From positions 11,909,547 through 11,973,546 of the forward strand of contig AP025067.1 of assembly GCA_036186865.1 (NCBI GenBank): a DNA stretch of 64,000 nucleotides, written 5' to 3'. Below the pieces are notes generated by a model. It did no database searches and had not been told where the DNA came from. It worked only from the letters and a program-made list of their open reading frames with translations. Numbering within the stretch: position 1 is the first letter of the stretch; each line of letters begins with the position of its first letter. The DNA comes from Eustoma russellianum (lineage: Eukaryota > Streptophyta > Magnoliopsida > Gentianales > Gentianaceae). The position numbers and the translations under genes were made by a program. This document shows positions 1-9,211 of this stretch, piece by piece.

Positions 1-363
1 GTACTACTCTGATGGTGCAGATGAGCCTAGCTATGACATGATTTTCATTGAAGACGACGGCGAGTGGGCTGAGTGGGATGCGTAGAGTGCCCAATGGCGA
101 GTAGTCGAGACAGATGTTGTTTATTTCAGTTATTTCATTCGTTTGAGGATTTGAGTTGGTGAACATCATGGCTAGTTTGTTGGGATTTTAGTATTCTTTG
201 ATGCACGAGTTGACGGTTGACATTCGTTAGATACATGTTTCCGCTTTTACTTTCGTACGTCACTGATGATGTGTACACGAGAGATGAGACGTCTTGTAGT
301 CTTCTCAGTAAGCTACGACGGGTGCACCGGTTCGGATTCCGCTGTCCGGGTCGGGGCGCTACA
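1..363 (+). repeat. 5' LTR (3' portion only) of young Tekay-type gypsy element Tekay-1
   Basis: This is the last 363 bases of the 5' LTR; the rest lies left of the window. It aligns without gaps to 7464-7826, the end of the 3' LTR, and I see a single difference (A versus G in the run after AGATGTTGTTT). It ends in GGGGCGCTACA and is followed two bases later by a tRNA primer site. Near identity of the two LTR ends marks a very recent insertion. Confidence 0.95.
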
Positions 364-365
364 GG

Positions 366-377
366 TGGTATCAGAGC
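366..377 (+). other. Primer binding site of Tekay-1 (initiator tRNA-Met type)
   Basis: TGGTATCAGAGC lies two bases after the LTR end. This is the usual plant retrotransposon site complementary to the 3' end of initiator tRNA-Met, where minus-strand DNA synthesis starts. Confidence 0.95.
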
Positions 378-639
378 CTAGGCTTCAGATCTACCCCGGA
401 GACCTAGGTTATGACATGTAGAGTCTTAAGTTATGATCTTTACCTTAAGTTGATCTATTAGTTTAAGTATGCAATCTTAGATTTAAGCTTGATCTGGGAT
501 GGGTGTGTGTACGAGCGCGATTAGTGAAATCAAATAGATGTAATCGTTTTAACCTATGAACTACGCCTTGTACCCCCTTATGGATTTCAAGTTTTATTTT
601 AGAATTGCTCGACACTAATGAGCGTGGATTTTGCAGAGA
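378..639 (+). other. Untranslated leader of Tekay-1 with a possible 3' splice site
   Basis: No coding region is seen between the primer site and the gag ATG at 640. The leader ends in a T-rich stretch and TTTTGCAG (629-636), a good 3' splice acceptor just before AGAATGCC. A leader intron is therefore possible. No donor is assigned: AGGTTATG near 402-409 is one weak candidate, and others could lie inside the LTR. Confidence 0.4.
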
Positions 640-3600
640 ATGCCTCCTCGCAGAGATAACCAAGGTAACGGTGGCGATGGGAGCAATGACCCTCCTCCTC
701 CACCACCACCAGTTCTAGTCCCACAAGCGCTGATTGATGCTATCACAGTGATAGCCCAAGGAGTTGCTCAGCAGCAGCAACAACAGCAACAACCCCCTGC
801 GCCAGCACCACCGCAGCATGGCATAAGGTATTACATTGGGGAGATGCGCAAGATGCACGCCCCAAACTTTGAAGGGACAACTGACCCAGAGGTGGCTGGG
901 TTTTGGCTTGATGAGATAGAGAAATGCTTCAAGCTGGTACAAGTGCCTGAAGAACACAAGGTGGATGTAGCCACACCTTTCCTGACTGGCAGAGCGAATG
1001 CTTGGTGGAACGGCATTCTGCCCAAGATGACTTCTCCCATCCAGTGGAGTCAATTTGTGAAGGCCTACAAGGACTATTATGTGCCTGAGACTGCCGTATT
1101 GGAAAAGATGAGGCAGTTTGATAGATTTGAGCAAGGAAGGATGACTATCTCGGACTACGCAGACAGGTTTCATGCCTTGGGTAAGTTCACGCCCTTGGTA
1201 CTGGAGAACAACCGAATGAAAATGCTAAAATTTGAGGAAGGATTGAATCCCCGCATTCGGACTGCAATAGCGGGGTCGAGCTTGAAGACTTTTGAGGAGA
1301 TGTTGGACGCATGTTACCGAGTGGAGAGTGACATGCGACGATCACAGAACAGAGAGGCACGTGAAGAATCGAGCAAGAGGCCGAGAGTAGAGTCAAGTGG
1401 AGGTAGACCCGGACGTTGGGTCAAGATTCTCAGGAAAGGCCAAGCGGGACCAGTACAGAGGGCACCGCAACAGAATCAACCCAATCGACAAGCTCCCGCA
1501 GAGTGCCCACACTGCCAGAAAAGACATGTGGGTGAATGCTGGAAAATTAGCGGTGCATGTTTCAAATGTGGAAAGACGGGTCATAGGATCAGGGACTGTC
1601 CTGAATGGGACCCTAAGCCTCAAGCTGCAGGACCAGGGCCAGCTCAGCAGCAGAGAGGCAGGCCTAATGCGAGAGTCCATGCGATGACGGACGCTGAGGT
1701 ACAGGAGGATACCAACGTCGTGACAGGTACGACTTAAGTTTAATAATAGCAGCCTAAGTTGAATTTTAGCCTTTTAAGTTGATGATTAAATATGCTTTAT
1801 ATGAGACCTTTATGTGCTGCACTTTCATGATAGGTGTGATCTTAGTTAACAACGTGCCTGCAAACGTGTTATTTGATAGTGGCGCTAGCCACTCTTTCAT
1901 TTCTAAGCGATTCGCCAAAGGACTCGACTGTCTACCCGAGTGGCTTGAGAACCCATTTAGGGTACAGGCAGCAGGTGAACAAATACTGATTTCTCACCAT
2001 CAGTACAAAGACTGTGATTTGGAGTTAGATGGGAAACTCTTCTCAGTGACCTTAGTTCCCATTCCGATGGAGGATTTTGACATAATATTGGGCATGGATT
2101 GGTTGACCAAGAATCATGCCAGCATCGACTGTAAACTCAAGCGAGTAACCCTCAAGGACCCTGAGATGAATGACGTCACGGTGCAAGGGAATACCAAGAT
2201 AACCAAAGCTCCAAAGAAGATATACATGACGGCGATTAAGGCCTTTAAGGCTTTACAGAAAGGAGCAGAGGGGTTTACGGTATATGTTTTAGACGCGAAG
2301 CAGGAGGTTCCCTCTATGGACCAAATTCCGGTGATCAACGAGTTCAAGGATGTATTTCCGGACGACCTACCGGGAGTACCACCAACGAGGGAGGTGGAGT
2401 TTGAGATCAACTTGATCCCGGGAGCCGAGCCTATATCTAAGGCACCCTACAGAATGGCTCCAGCTGAACTTAAGGAGCTAAAGGGGCAACTTCAAGAGTT
2501 GTTGGACAAGAAATTGATACGCCCCAGTGTATCACCTTGGGGAGCCCCAGTTCTATTCGTAAAGAAGAAAGATGGCAGCATGAGGTTATGCATTGACTAT
2601 CGGGAGTTGAACAAGATCACCATTAAGAATAAATATCCTCTGCCAAGGATCGAGGATTTATTTGACCAACTAAAAGGAGCTCGCTGGTTCTCAAAGATCG
2701 ATCTTCGTCAAGGGTATCACCAGCTGCTTGTGAAAGCCGGAGACGTACCTAAAACGGCTTTTCGGACCCGATACGGGCATTATGAATTCTTAGTGATGCC
2801 TTTTGGACTAACTAATGCCCCAGCAGCTTTCATGGATTTGATGAACACTGTATTCCGGGAACAGTTAGACCAATTTGTAGTGGTGTTCATCGATGACATT
2901 TTAGTCTACTCCCCCGACGAGCAAACTCATGCTGAACACTTAAGAGTGGTGTTGCAAATCCTGAGACAACAAAAGCTCTACGCCAAGCTCAGCAAGTGTG
3001 AATTTTGGCTAAGGAGTGTAGCCTTTCTTGGTCACGTGATTTCGGAAGATGGGATCTCTGTGGATCCTAAAAAGATAGAAGCCATCACTGAATGGCCAAG
3101 ACCCACCAATGTGACCGAAGTCAGAAGCTTCCTAGGCTTGGCAGGCTATTATAGGAAGTTCGTTGAGGGTTTCTCAACAATAGCAGTTCCATTGAGTCGA
3201 CTTACGCAGAAGAAGACTAAGTTCGAATGGACTGCGGAATGCGAACAGAGCTTTACCGAGCTCAAGAAGAGATTGACCACAGCCCCGGTGTTGGCACAAC
3301 CTTCCGGCACCGACGGTTTCGTGATCTATAGCGACGCGTCTAAGAAAGGACTAGGTATGTACATCATTAAATTAATGCACTGTATATAAGTACACAAGTC
3401 CTAAACTAACCTTCTGTTTGTAGGTTGTGTCTTGATGCAAAATGAACGAGTCATATTGTACGCGTCAAGACAACTGAAACCATATGAGCAGAACTACCCG
3501 ACGCATGACTTGGAACTCGCAGCTGTGGTATTTGCTCTTAAGATCTGGAGGCACTACCTATATGGAGAGAAATGTGCAGTGTTCACGGATCATAAGAGCT

Positions 3601-5270
3601 TAAAGTATCTATTCTCGCAGAAGGAGTTGAATATGAGACAAAGGAGATGGTTAGAGTTGCTCAAGGACTATGACTTGACCATCAACTACCATCCAGGTAA
3701 GGCCAACAGAGTGGCAGACGCATTGAGCAGGAAGTCTAGCCACGCGAGACAGTCTCCGTTGGAAAGAGAGATCGAAGAGTTTGATCTTGAATTGGTGGAT
3801 TCAGTGGCAAATGTCCTTACAGCTTTATCTATCAGCCCAGACTTGGTAGACCGAATTAAAGAAGCGCAGTATGAGGACCCAGCACTGAAAGGAATCCGCG
3901 ACAGATTATCCACGGGACAAGTAAAGGATTTCCAGTTGCGAGGAGATGGAAGTCTATGGTTTCAGAATCGGTTATGCGTACCCAGTAAAGACGAACTTCG
4001 AGCCGAATTGCTGCAAGAAGCGCATAACTCAAGGATGTCTATCCACCCCGGAAGTACTACGATGTATAAGGACCTCAAAAGAAACTATTGGTGGATAGGG
4101 ATGAAAAGGTCAATAGCGGCATATGTTGAGAGATGTTTGATATGCCAACAAGTCAAAGCGGAACATCAACGACCTGGTGGTTTGATGAAGCCACTAGAGA
4201 TTCCAGAATGGAAGTGGGAGCACGTGACGATGGATTTCGTAATGGGACTACCCAAGACCCGCAATGGAAACGAGATGATTTGGGTAATTGTAGACCGATT
4301 AACGAAGACGGCTCACTTTATAGCCATGCCACATGGTACTTCGTATGAGAGGTTATCCAATATCTATGTGGATAACATTGTAAGCCTACATGGAGTCCCA
4401 GTCAGCATCGTATCGGACCGTGACCCCAAGTTCACCTCTAAGTTCTGGAGGGCGTTTCAGAAAGCTATGGGTACAGAGTTGAGAATGAGCACGGCATACC
4501 ATCCGCAAACGGATGGGCAATCCGAGAGGACCATCCAAACATTGGAAGACATGCTGAGAGCATGCGCCTTGGACTTCAAAGGGAACTGGGATAGCATGTT
4601 GAAATTAATGGAGTTTTCATATAATAACAGTTATCACAGTGCAATTGGCATGGCGCCATTCGAAGCGTTATACGGGCGTAAGTGCAGATCCCCGATTTGT
4701 TGGGATGAAGTTGGAGAAAGGACAATCACTGCACCCGAGTTGGTTGAGCAAACAGTGGAAAAGGTCAAGGTGATAAGAGAGAAACTCAAGGTGGCTCAAG
4801 ATCGTAGTAAAAGTTGGGCTGACACCAAGAGACGACCGTTGGAGTTTGAGGAAGGCGATAAGGTTTACCTACGAGTTTCACCAACCAAAGGAGTGGCTAG
4901 ATTTGGAGTGAAGGGCAAGCTGAGCCCTAGATATATTGGTCCTTACGAAGTGCTGGGCAAGGTTGGAGAAAGAGCTTATCGACTAGCCTTACCCCCGAGT
5001 TTATCCCAAGTCCATAACGTATTTCACGTATCTCAACTACGGAAATACGTGCCGGATCCGAGCCATGTCCTTGAAGCCCAACCCTTAGACGTGAAAGAGG
5101 ACGTCACCTACGAAGAACAACCACTGAGGATTGTGGACAGAAAAGATCAAGTCCTACGCCGACGCGTCATTCCGTATGTCAAAGTTCAATGGAGTAACCA
5201 TACGGAGCGTGAAGCCACGTGGGAACTTGAGGATCAAATGAAGGAGCTGTATCCATACCTCTTCCAATAA
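640..5270 (+). CDS. Gag-Pol polyprotein of Tekay-type Ty3/gypsy chromovirus, three exons
   Basis: Joining 640-1726, 1834-3354 and 3424-5270 gives one open frame of 1484 aa. Order of domains (spliced numbering): retrotransposon gag at about 80-200; two zinc knuckles at about 289-320, the second CFKCGKTGHRIRDC; aspartic protease LFDSGASHSF near 375; reverse transcriptase with VFIDDIL near 714; RNase H from YSDASKK near 861; integrase zinc finger H-H-C-C near 1070, then the catalytic core (MDFVMGLP, VSDRDPKF); and a C-terminal chromodomain-like tail ending near YPYLFQ. The order, length and tail fit the Tekay/Del lineage. The start is the ATG of MPPRR, not the TTG at 631. Without splicing, translation stops at 1737 (Gag alone) and again at 3389 (Pol cut before RNase H). 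All catalytic motifs I checked are intact and the LTRs nearly identical, so this copy could be active. Splicing itself is inferred. Confidence 0.88.
1727..1833 (+). other. Predicted 107-nt intron at the Gag-Pol junction
   Basis: The sequence runs from CAG|GTACGA to TGATAG|GTGTG. Removing it joins gag to protease in frame (phase 1, splitting Gly363) and gives VVTG-VILVNNV, the continuous form usual at this junction in related polyproteins. A TAA at 1735-1737, two codons after the split Gly, ends Gag in unspliced RNA. The segment is AT-rich compared with the flanking exons. No RNA evidence is available. Confidence 0.8.
3355..3423 (+). other. Predicted 69-nt intron at the start of RNase H
   Basis: The sequence runs from CTAG|GTATGT to CTTCTGTTTGTAG|GT. 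It is roughly 70% AT and has a CTAAC branch-point-like motif about 20 nt before the acceptor, followed by a pyrimidine-rich run. Removal restores KKGLG-CVLMQ, the standard RNase H motif of this family, in phase 1 (splitting Gly870). Retained, it adds in-frame codons and a TAA at 3387-3389. Confidence 0.88.
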
Positions 5271-5302
5271 GGTACGTCAGTTTCGAGGACGAAACTTCTT
5301 AT

Positions 5303-5315
5303 AAGGGGGGAGGGA
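5303..5315 (+). other. Polypurine tract of Tekay-1
   Basis: AAGGGGGGAGGGA lies directly before the TGTTA start of the 3' LTR, the position of the plus-strand primer. Confidence 0.9.
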
Positions 5316-5551
5316 TGTTATGCCCCGCACCCTCCATAGGGTAATTAAAAGACAAAGAAGAATTTTACGGAAATTAACGGTGGTCAACGAGAATTAAGTT
5401 AGTCATTAATATGAGGTTTAATTAGAAATTAATGATGGATTTAATATTAGAAATAAATTATGTTTAATTTAGAATTAAATAATTAAGTTTATCCTTTAAG
5501 ATAAATAAGAAAATAGTATAATTTAGAAACACCAAACTTTCCCCCATCCCA

Positions 5552-5577
5552 TATAAAACTGACAGAGCGTCAGTTTT
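5552..5577 (+). promoter_or_regulatory. LTR TATA box overlapping a perfect hairpin
   Basis: TATAAAA at 5552-5558 is the likely core promoter of Tekay-1. AAAACTGAC (5555-5563) and GTCAGTTTT (5569-5577) are exact inverted repeats around a 5-nt spacer, so a 9-bp hairpin begins within the TATA box. The start site lies downstream and cannot be fixed from sequence. Confidence 0.6.
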
Positions 5578-6158
5578 TCTACAGAAAACATCGACGCTTC
5601 TTTTCTCATACCCTAGCCGTTTTGCCTAAGCCACGTAGAAGAAGAAGACAGCCTCCAGGAACCGATCCAACCTCCGTCTGTTTTCCAATCCGTTCTCGAG
5701 TAATCAAAGGCAAGTAATCTGTTTATAAGTTCTTATGTTTTGCGAATGAAAATGGCCTATTTTGCTATTCAATTGGATCACCATGCAGTAGGTTCGTTCT
5801 TTGATTATCTGCTTATGATCTATGTGCTTTCGTTTCGAGATTTGGCCAATGAATTTGGAAAAGCATTCGTTGTTGTTGTTGATTATGTGAAATCATGCAA
5901 ATCCCTACCCCTTGAACCCCGTCTTGATGTGATTGCGTGGTTGCGGGGGAACGAAGGGAAAAGGTGGGATTTTTGGGATTGAGAGAGTCGGATAATCGAG
6001 TTCTAGGCTTGAATCTTGCTTGAGATGTGTACAGCGGTTAATCTGTATGTTAAGCATGAAATTGTAGTAGGGAAATTTAGGCTTGGAATTGGTGGACGGA
6101 GATTGGAAACATTGATTGAGATCTGCAGAAAATCGCAGAAGAATTTCTGGAATAGAAC

Positions 6159-6363
6159 TGACATCGATCGATCGATGTCAGAGATCGATGTCCCCAGTTG
6201 GACATCGATCGATCGATGTAGTAGCGGCTGAGAGATCGATGTCCCCAGTTGGACATCGATCGATCGATGTAGAAGTAGGCTGAGAGATCGATGTCCTCAG
6301 AAGAACATCGATCGATCGAAGTGAGAGATCGATGTCCCCAGTTGGACATCGATCGATCGATGT
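6159..6363 (+). repeat. Tandem array of ATCGAT-rich palindromes in the Tekay-1 LTR
   Basis: Five copies of the 18-bp palindrome ACATCGATCGATCGATGT start at 6161, 6202, 6253, 6305 (one arm mutated) and 6346, spaced 41-52 bp. The intervening units hold a second inverted repeat, GATCGATGTCC / GGACATCGATC, around CCAGTT. The array is CpG-rich and can fold in several ways. Confidence 0.9.
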
Positions 6364-6826
6364 ATAGGGGATGAAGTCCTAAAATTTTGTGGAAAGTAGA
6401 GGAAAAAAGGGGGACGTTCGGGGAGTCTTTGGGTGACTCTAGTGACTTCTTAGGACTCGATTAAAGGTAGTCTAAGCCTTGGGAACATGTCCTAGGATGA
6501 TGAATCAATCTTGGTGATTTCAACGGATTCTCGAATCGGGTTTCAACGGGAATGACGTAGACGGGTTAGGAAATGAACGTACGAGGTGCCTCAAGCTCAA
6601 GGAAGGAGAGATGGGGATACTCGCGTAGGTTATGAACTTTAGAATCAAGAGTAAGTGTTGACGAGCTAGTTGAGGGTTAAGTATTGACGGACAAGTTAGT
6701 ATACCTTTGTGTGTGTCACTTGTACTTGCGCGTGTGAATGTGAATTGCATATGTGATTGAGGAATGCGAATGAACAAGGAGTCTTGCATCATGGCACGTG
6801 CATTGCATAAGTTTTTGAAAAAAGAG

Positions 6827-7133
6827 GTGCTTCGGCACTGATTTGCGAAGGTGACCTACAGTGTTAACCGGGATGGAAATTTAAGCCGGGGTGCACTGTA
6901 GGGCACAAAAGACTGTAACGTTAACCGGGATAGAAATTTAAGCCGGGGTGCGTTACAGGGTATAAAGTCCTCTACAATGTTAATCGGGATGGAAATATAA
7001 GCCGAGGTGCATTGTAGAGTTTACGAGAGCTGTGATGTTAATCGGGATGGAAATATAAGCCGAGGTGCATCACAGAGCATACGAGCTTGTAACGTTAACC
7101 GGGATGGAAATATAAGCCGGGGTGCGTTACAAG
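6827..7133 (+). repeat. Five-unit tandem hairpin array with compensating stem changes
   Basis: Five units of about 58 bp. Exact inverted arms are 6855-6863/6894-6902 (CCTACAGTG), 6913-6920/6951-6958 (CTGTAACG), 6970-6979/7010-7019 (CTCTACAATG), 7030-7037/7068-7075 (CTGTGATG) and 7086-7094/7125-7133 (CTTGTAACG). Each loop begins TTAAYCGGGATRGAAA and ends AAGCCGRGGTG. An inner 4-bp stem is CCGG/CCGG in units 1, 2 and 5 and TCGG/CCGA in units 3 and 4. Just upstream, GTGC-TTCG-GCAC (6827-6838) would form a C(UUCG)G tetraloop in RNA. Confidence 0.9.
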
Positions 7134-7826
7134 GAAATGAGTTAGGAACCGGACATTGTGACATGCATTGCATTGATTTGAAAGAAATGGCTCATGCATA
7201 TGTGATTGTGTAGCGTAGTGCATTATTTGACATGCATCACGAGAGTCGTTGTGGTATATGTGTTTATGTTATTTGATCGACACTGATTTGCTTACTTGCG
7301 TTTCAAGTTGCTGTACCTGATTTATTACATGTTCCGCTCATATATTTGAAAATTACAAGACATGTGCCCCTCAATTCCCTCAGTTTATCTATTACTCATG
7401 TCTTGCCATGTGTTGATCCCGTATGACTTATAAGTGGGTTACTTGCTAGCGTTTTCGCTAAGGGTACTACTCTGATGGTGCAGATGAGCCTAGCTATGAC
7501 ATGATTTTCATTGAAGACGACGGCGAGTGGGCTGAGTGGGATGCGTAGAGTGCCCAATGGCGAGTAGTCGAGACAGATGTTGTTTGTTTCAGTTATTTCA
7601 TTCGTTTGAGGATTTGAGTTGGTGAACATCATGGCTAGTTTGTTGGGATTTTAGTATTCTTTGATGCACGAGTTGACGGTTGACATTCGTTAGATACATG
7701 TTTCCGCTTTTACTTTCGTACGTCACTGATGATGTGTACACGAGAGATGAGACGTCTTGTAGTCTTCTCAGTAAGCTACGACGGGTGCACCGGTTCGGAT
7801 TCCGCTGTCCGGGTCGGGGCGCTACA

Positions 7827-9211
7827 GGCTATGTGTAAAACCCTATTCGAATCTCATCTGGTGAGAGCGGATTGATGTTTTCAATTCGTTTTCATGAGAC
7901 GTTATGATTCGAGATTGTTATATGTGATATAAAGTTTTCGTTTTTCATGTGATGATCAAAAACAATTATGTTTATATCGATATGAACAACCGATAATGAT
8001 TCTGTAAGAGTTATGCATATTCAAAACAGACAGATTATCAATTCGATTGATGATTCTGTTTTCGGATTTCGAATGGCAGATTGATTCTGTTTCGGATTTC
8101 GAACAGCAGATTATCAATTCGATTGATGATTCTGTTTTGGGTTTTGAATGATAACTCTCGGTTCGATCGGTGCTTCTATAAGGGCTTACACGTATTCAAA
8201 ACAGTAAGATCGTTAATATGATTGATGCATCTGTGTTAGGGTTTCGAAAAGAAAATTATCAATACGATTGATACTTTCTGTTTGGCTTCGAGGGGCGCTG
8301 CCCCTCGACCCCGCCTGGGGCTCTGGACCTATGTGATTGACTTAGTCATATTTTTGTTTTGGGTTATTACGGCCTGCGTGCCGCTGTAGTTTTTGTTGTA
8401 TTTTATTATACAAGTAGTTAGGTTTTTCTTTGTTATTGTAATAAATGAAGAATCAAGCTACAAAATGGTGATGGCGACACACACCAAGGACGAGTGGATT
8501 CCATGGAGATGGAGGCACGGGCTCAAGACAAGAAGATATGTATCATTGCAAATGTTGTAATAGGAAGTCTTTCACATAGGGTTTCCTTTATGATCTTCAT
8601 CTGGTCTCATGAAGATCATATTTAGTTTGGACATGCTATGTCACGTTTACATATTTATCATTTTGTATGAGATGCGTGGATGATATATTATATATGCATA
8701 TAGGATGCTACGATATAATAATATGCAATGCAAGACATAAACTAAGTTGAACCCTCATTAATAATTTAAGTCTTGATGCCATCCATGTCTTAAACACCTA
8801 TTAAAACTGGGATTGTATTAAAGTAGGTATTGTCAAAGCAATGTGCTTTAAACATTCCTAGCTACGTAGGATGAGTAATGGTGCTACTCATATGTTTAAA
8901 ATTGGTTAGACTTAATTGGGCTATCAAAACGGTTTTGGGCCCAAGGTATTAGATGGAATCTAACATACAATGATATATGATGTCATTATTCCATAAATTC
9001 TAAGAGTTACATGAGATGTAATTGGTGAAGATGTTACCTACCTAAATAACTTAATTTTAAGCGTCATGCCAAAGCTGAGTTTAGAATTAAGTCAAATATG
9101 GATCTTAGCTCACTAAAATATTTCTTTTGAGGGTTATATTTTAGTGGGAGTTTTATAAATTTTAACCTCATTATTAATAAAGTGTTACTTTGCATGTTTT
9201 GTAGATCATAA
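7827..9211 (+). other. Leader of the Ty1/copia element, interrupted on its left by Tekay-1
   Basis: No coding region is supported. This long untranslated stretch lies between the Tekay-1 3' LTR and the copia ATG at 9212. The primer site and 5' LTR of the copia element are not seen and should lie beyond the left window edge, because Tekay-1 separates them. From about 8020 to 8290 it holds degenerate direct repeats around ATTATCAATTCGATTGATG and GGATTTCGAA. A tight hairpin, CGAGGGGC-GCT-GCCCCTCG, lies at 8289-8307. Confidence 0.7.

Larger units (their letters stand above)
5316..7826 (+). repeat. 3' LTR of Tekay-1 (2511 bp)
   Basis: It begins TGTTATGCCCCGCACC right after the polypurine tract and ends GGGGCGCTACA at 7826. 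Its last 363 bp match 1-363. It contains a TATA box near 5552, a tandem palindrome array at 6159-6363 and a hairpin array at 6827-7133, all downstream of the TATA box and so probably transcribed. The right target-site copy would be GGCTA (7827-7831); the left one is off the window. The insertion lies in the leader of the copia element that continues to 14653. Confidence 0.95.

Noticed and set aside
631..639. Start of gag at the TTG codon at 631
   Set aside because: The normal ATG of MPPRR lies nine bases downstream, and 629-636 looks like a splice acceptor rather than coding sequence.
6077..6349. 90-codon minus-strand frame with repeated SNWGHRSLTSIDRC-like units
   Set aside because: It is a translation of the palindromic tandem array in the Tekay-1 LTR, not a protein repeat.
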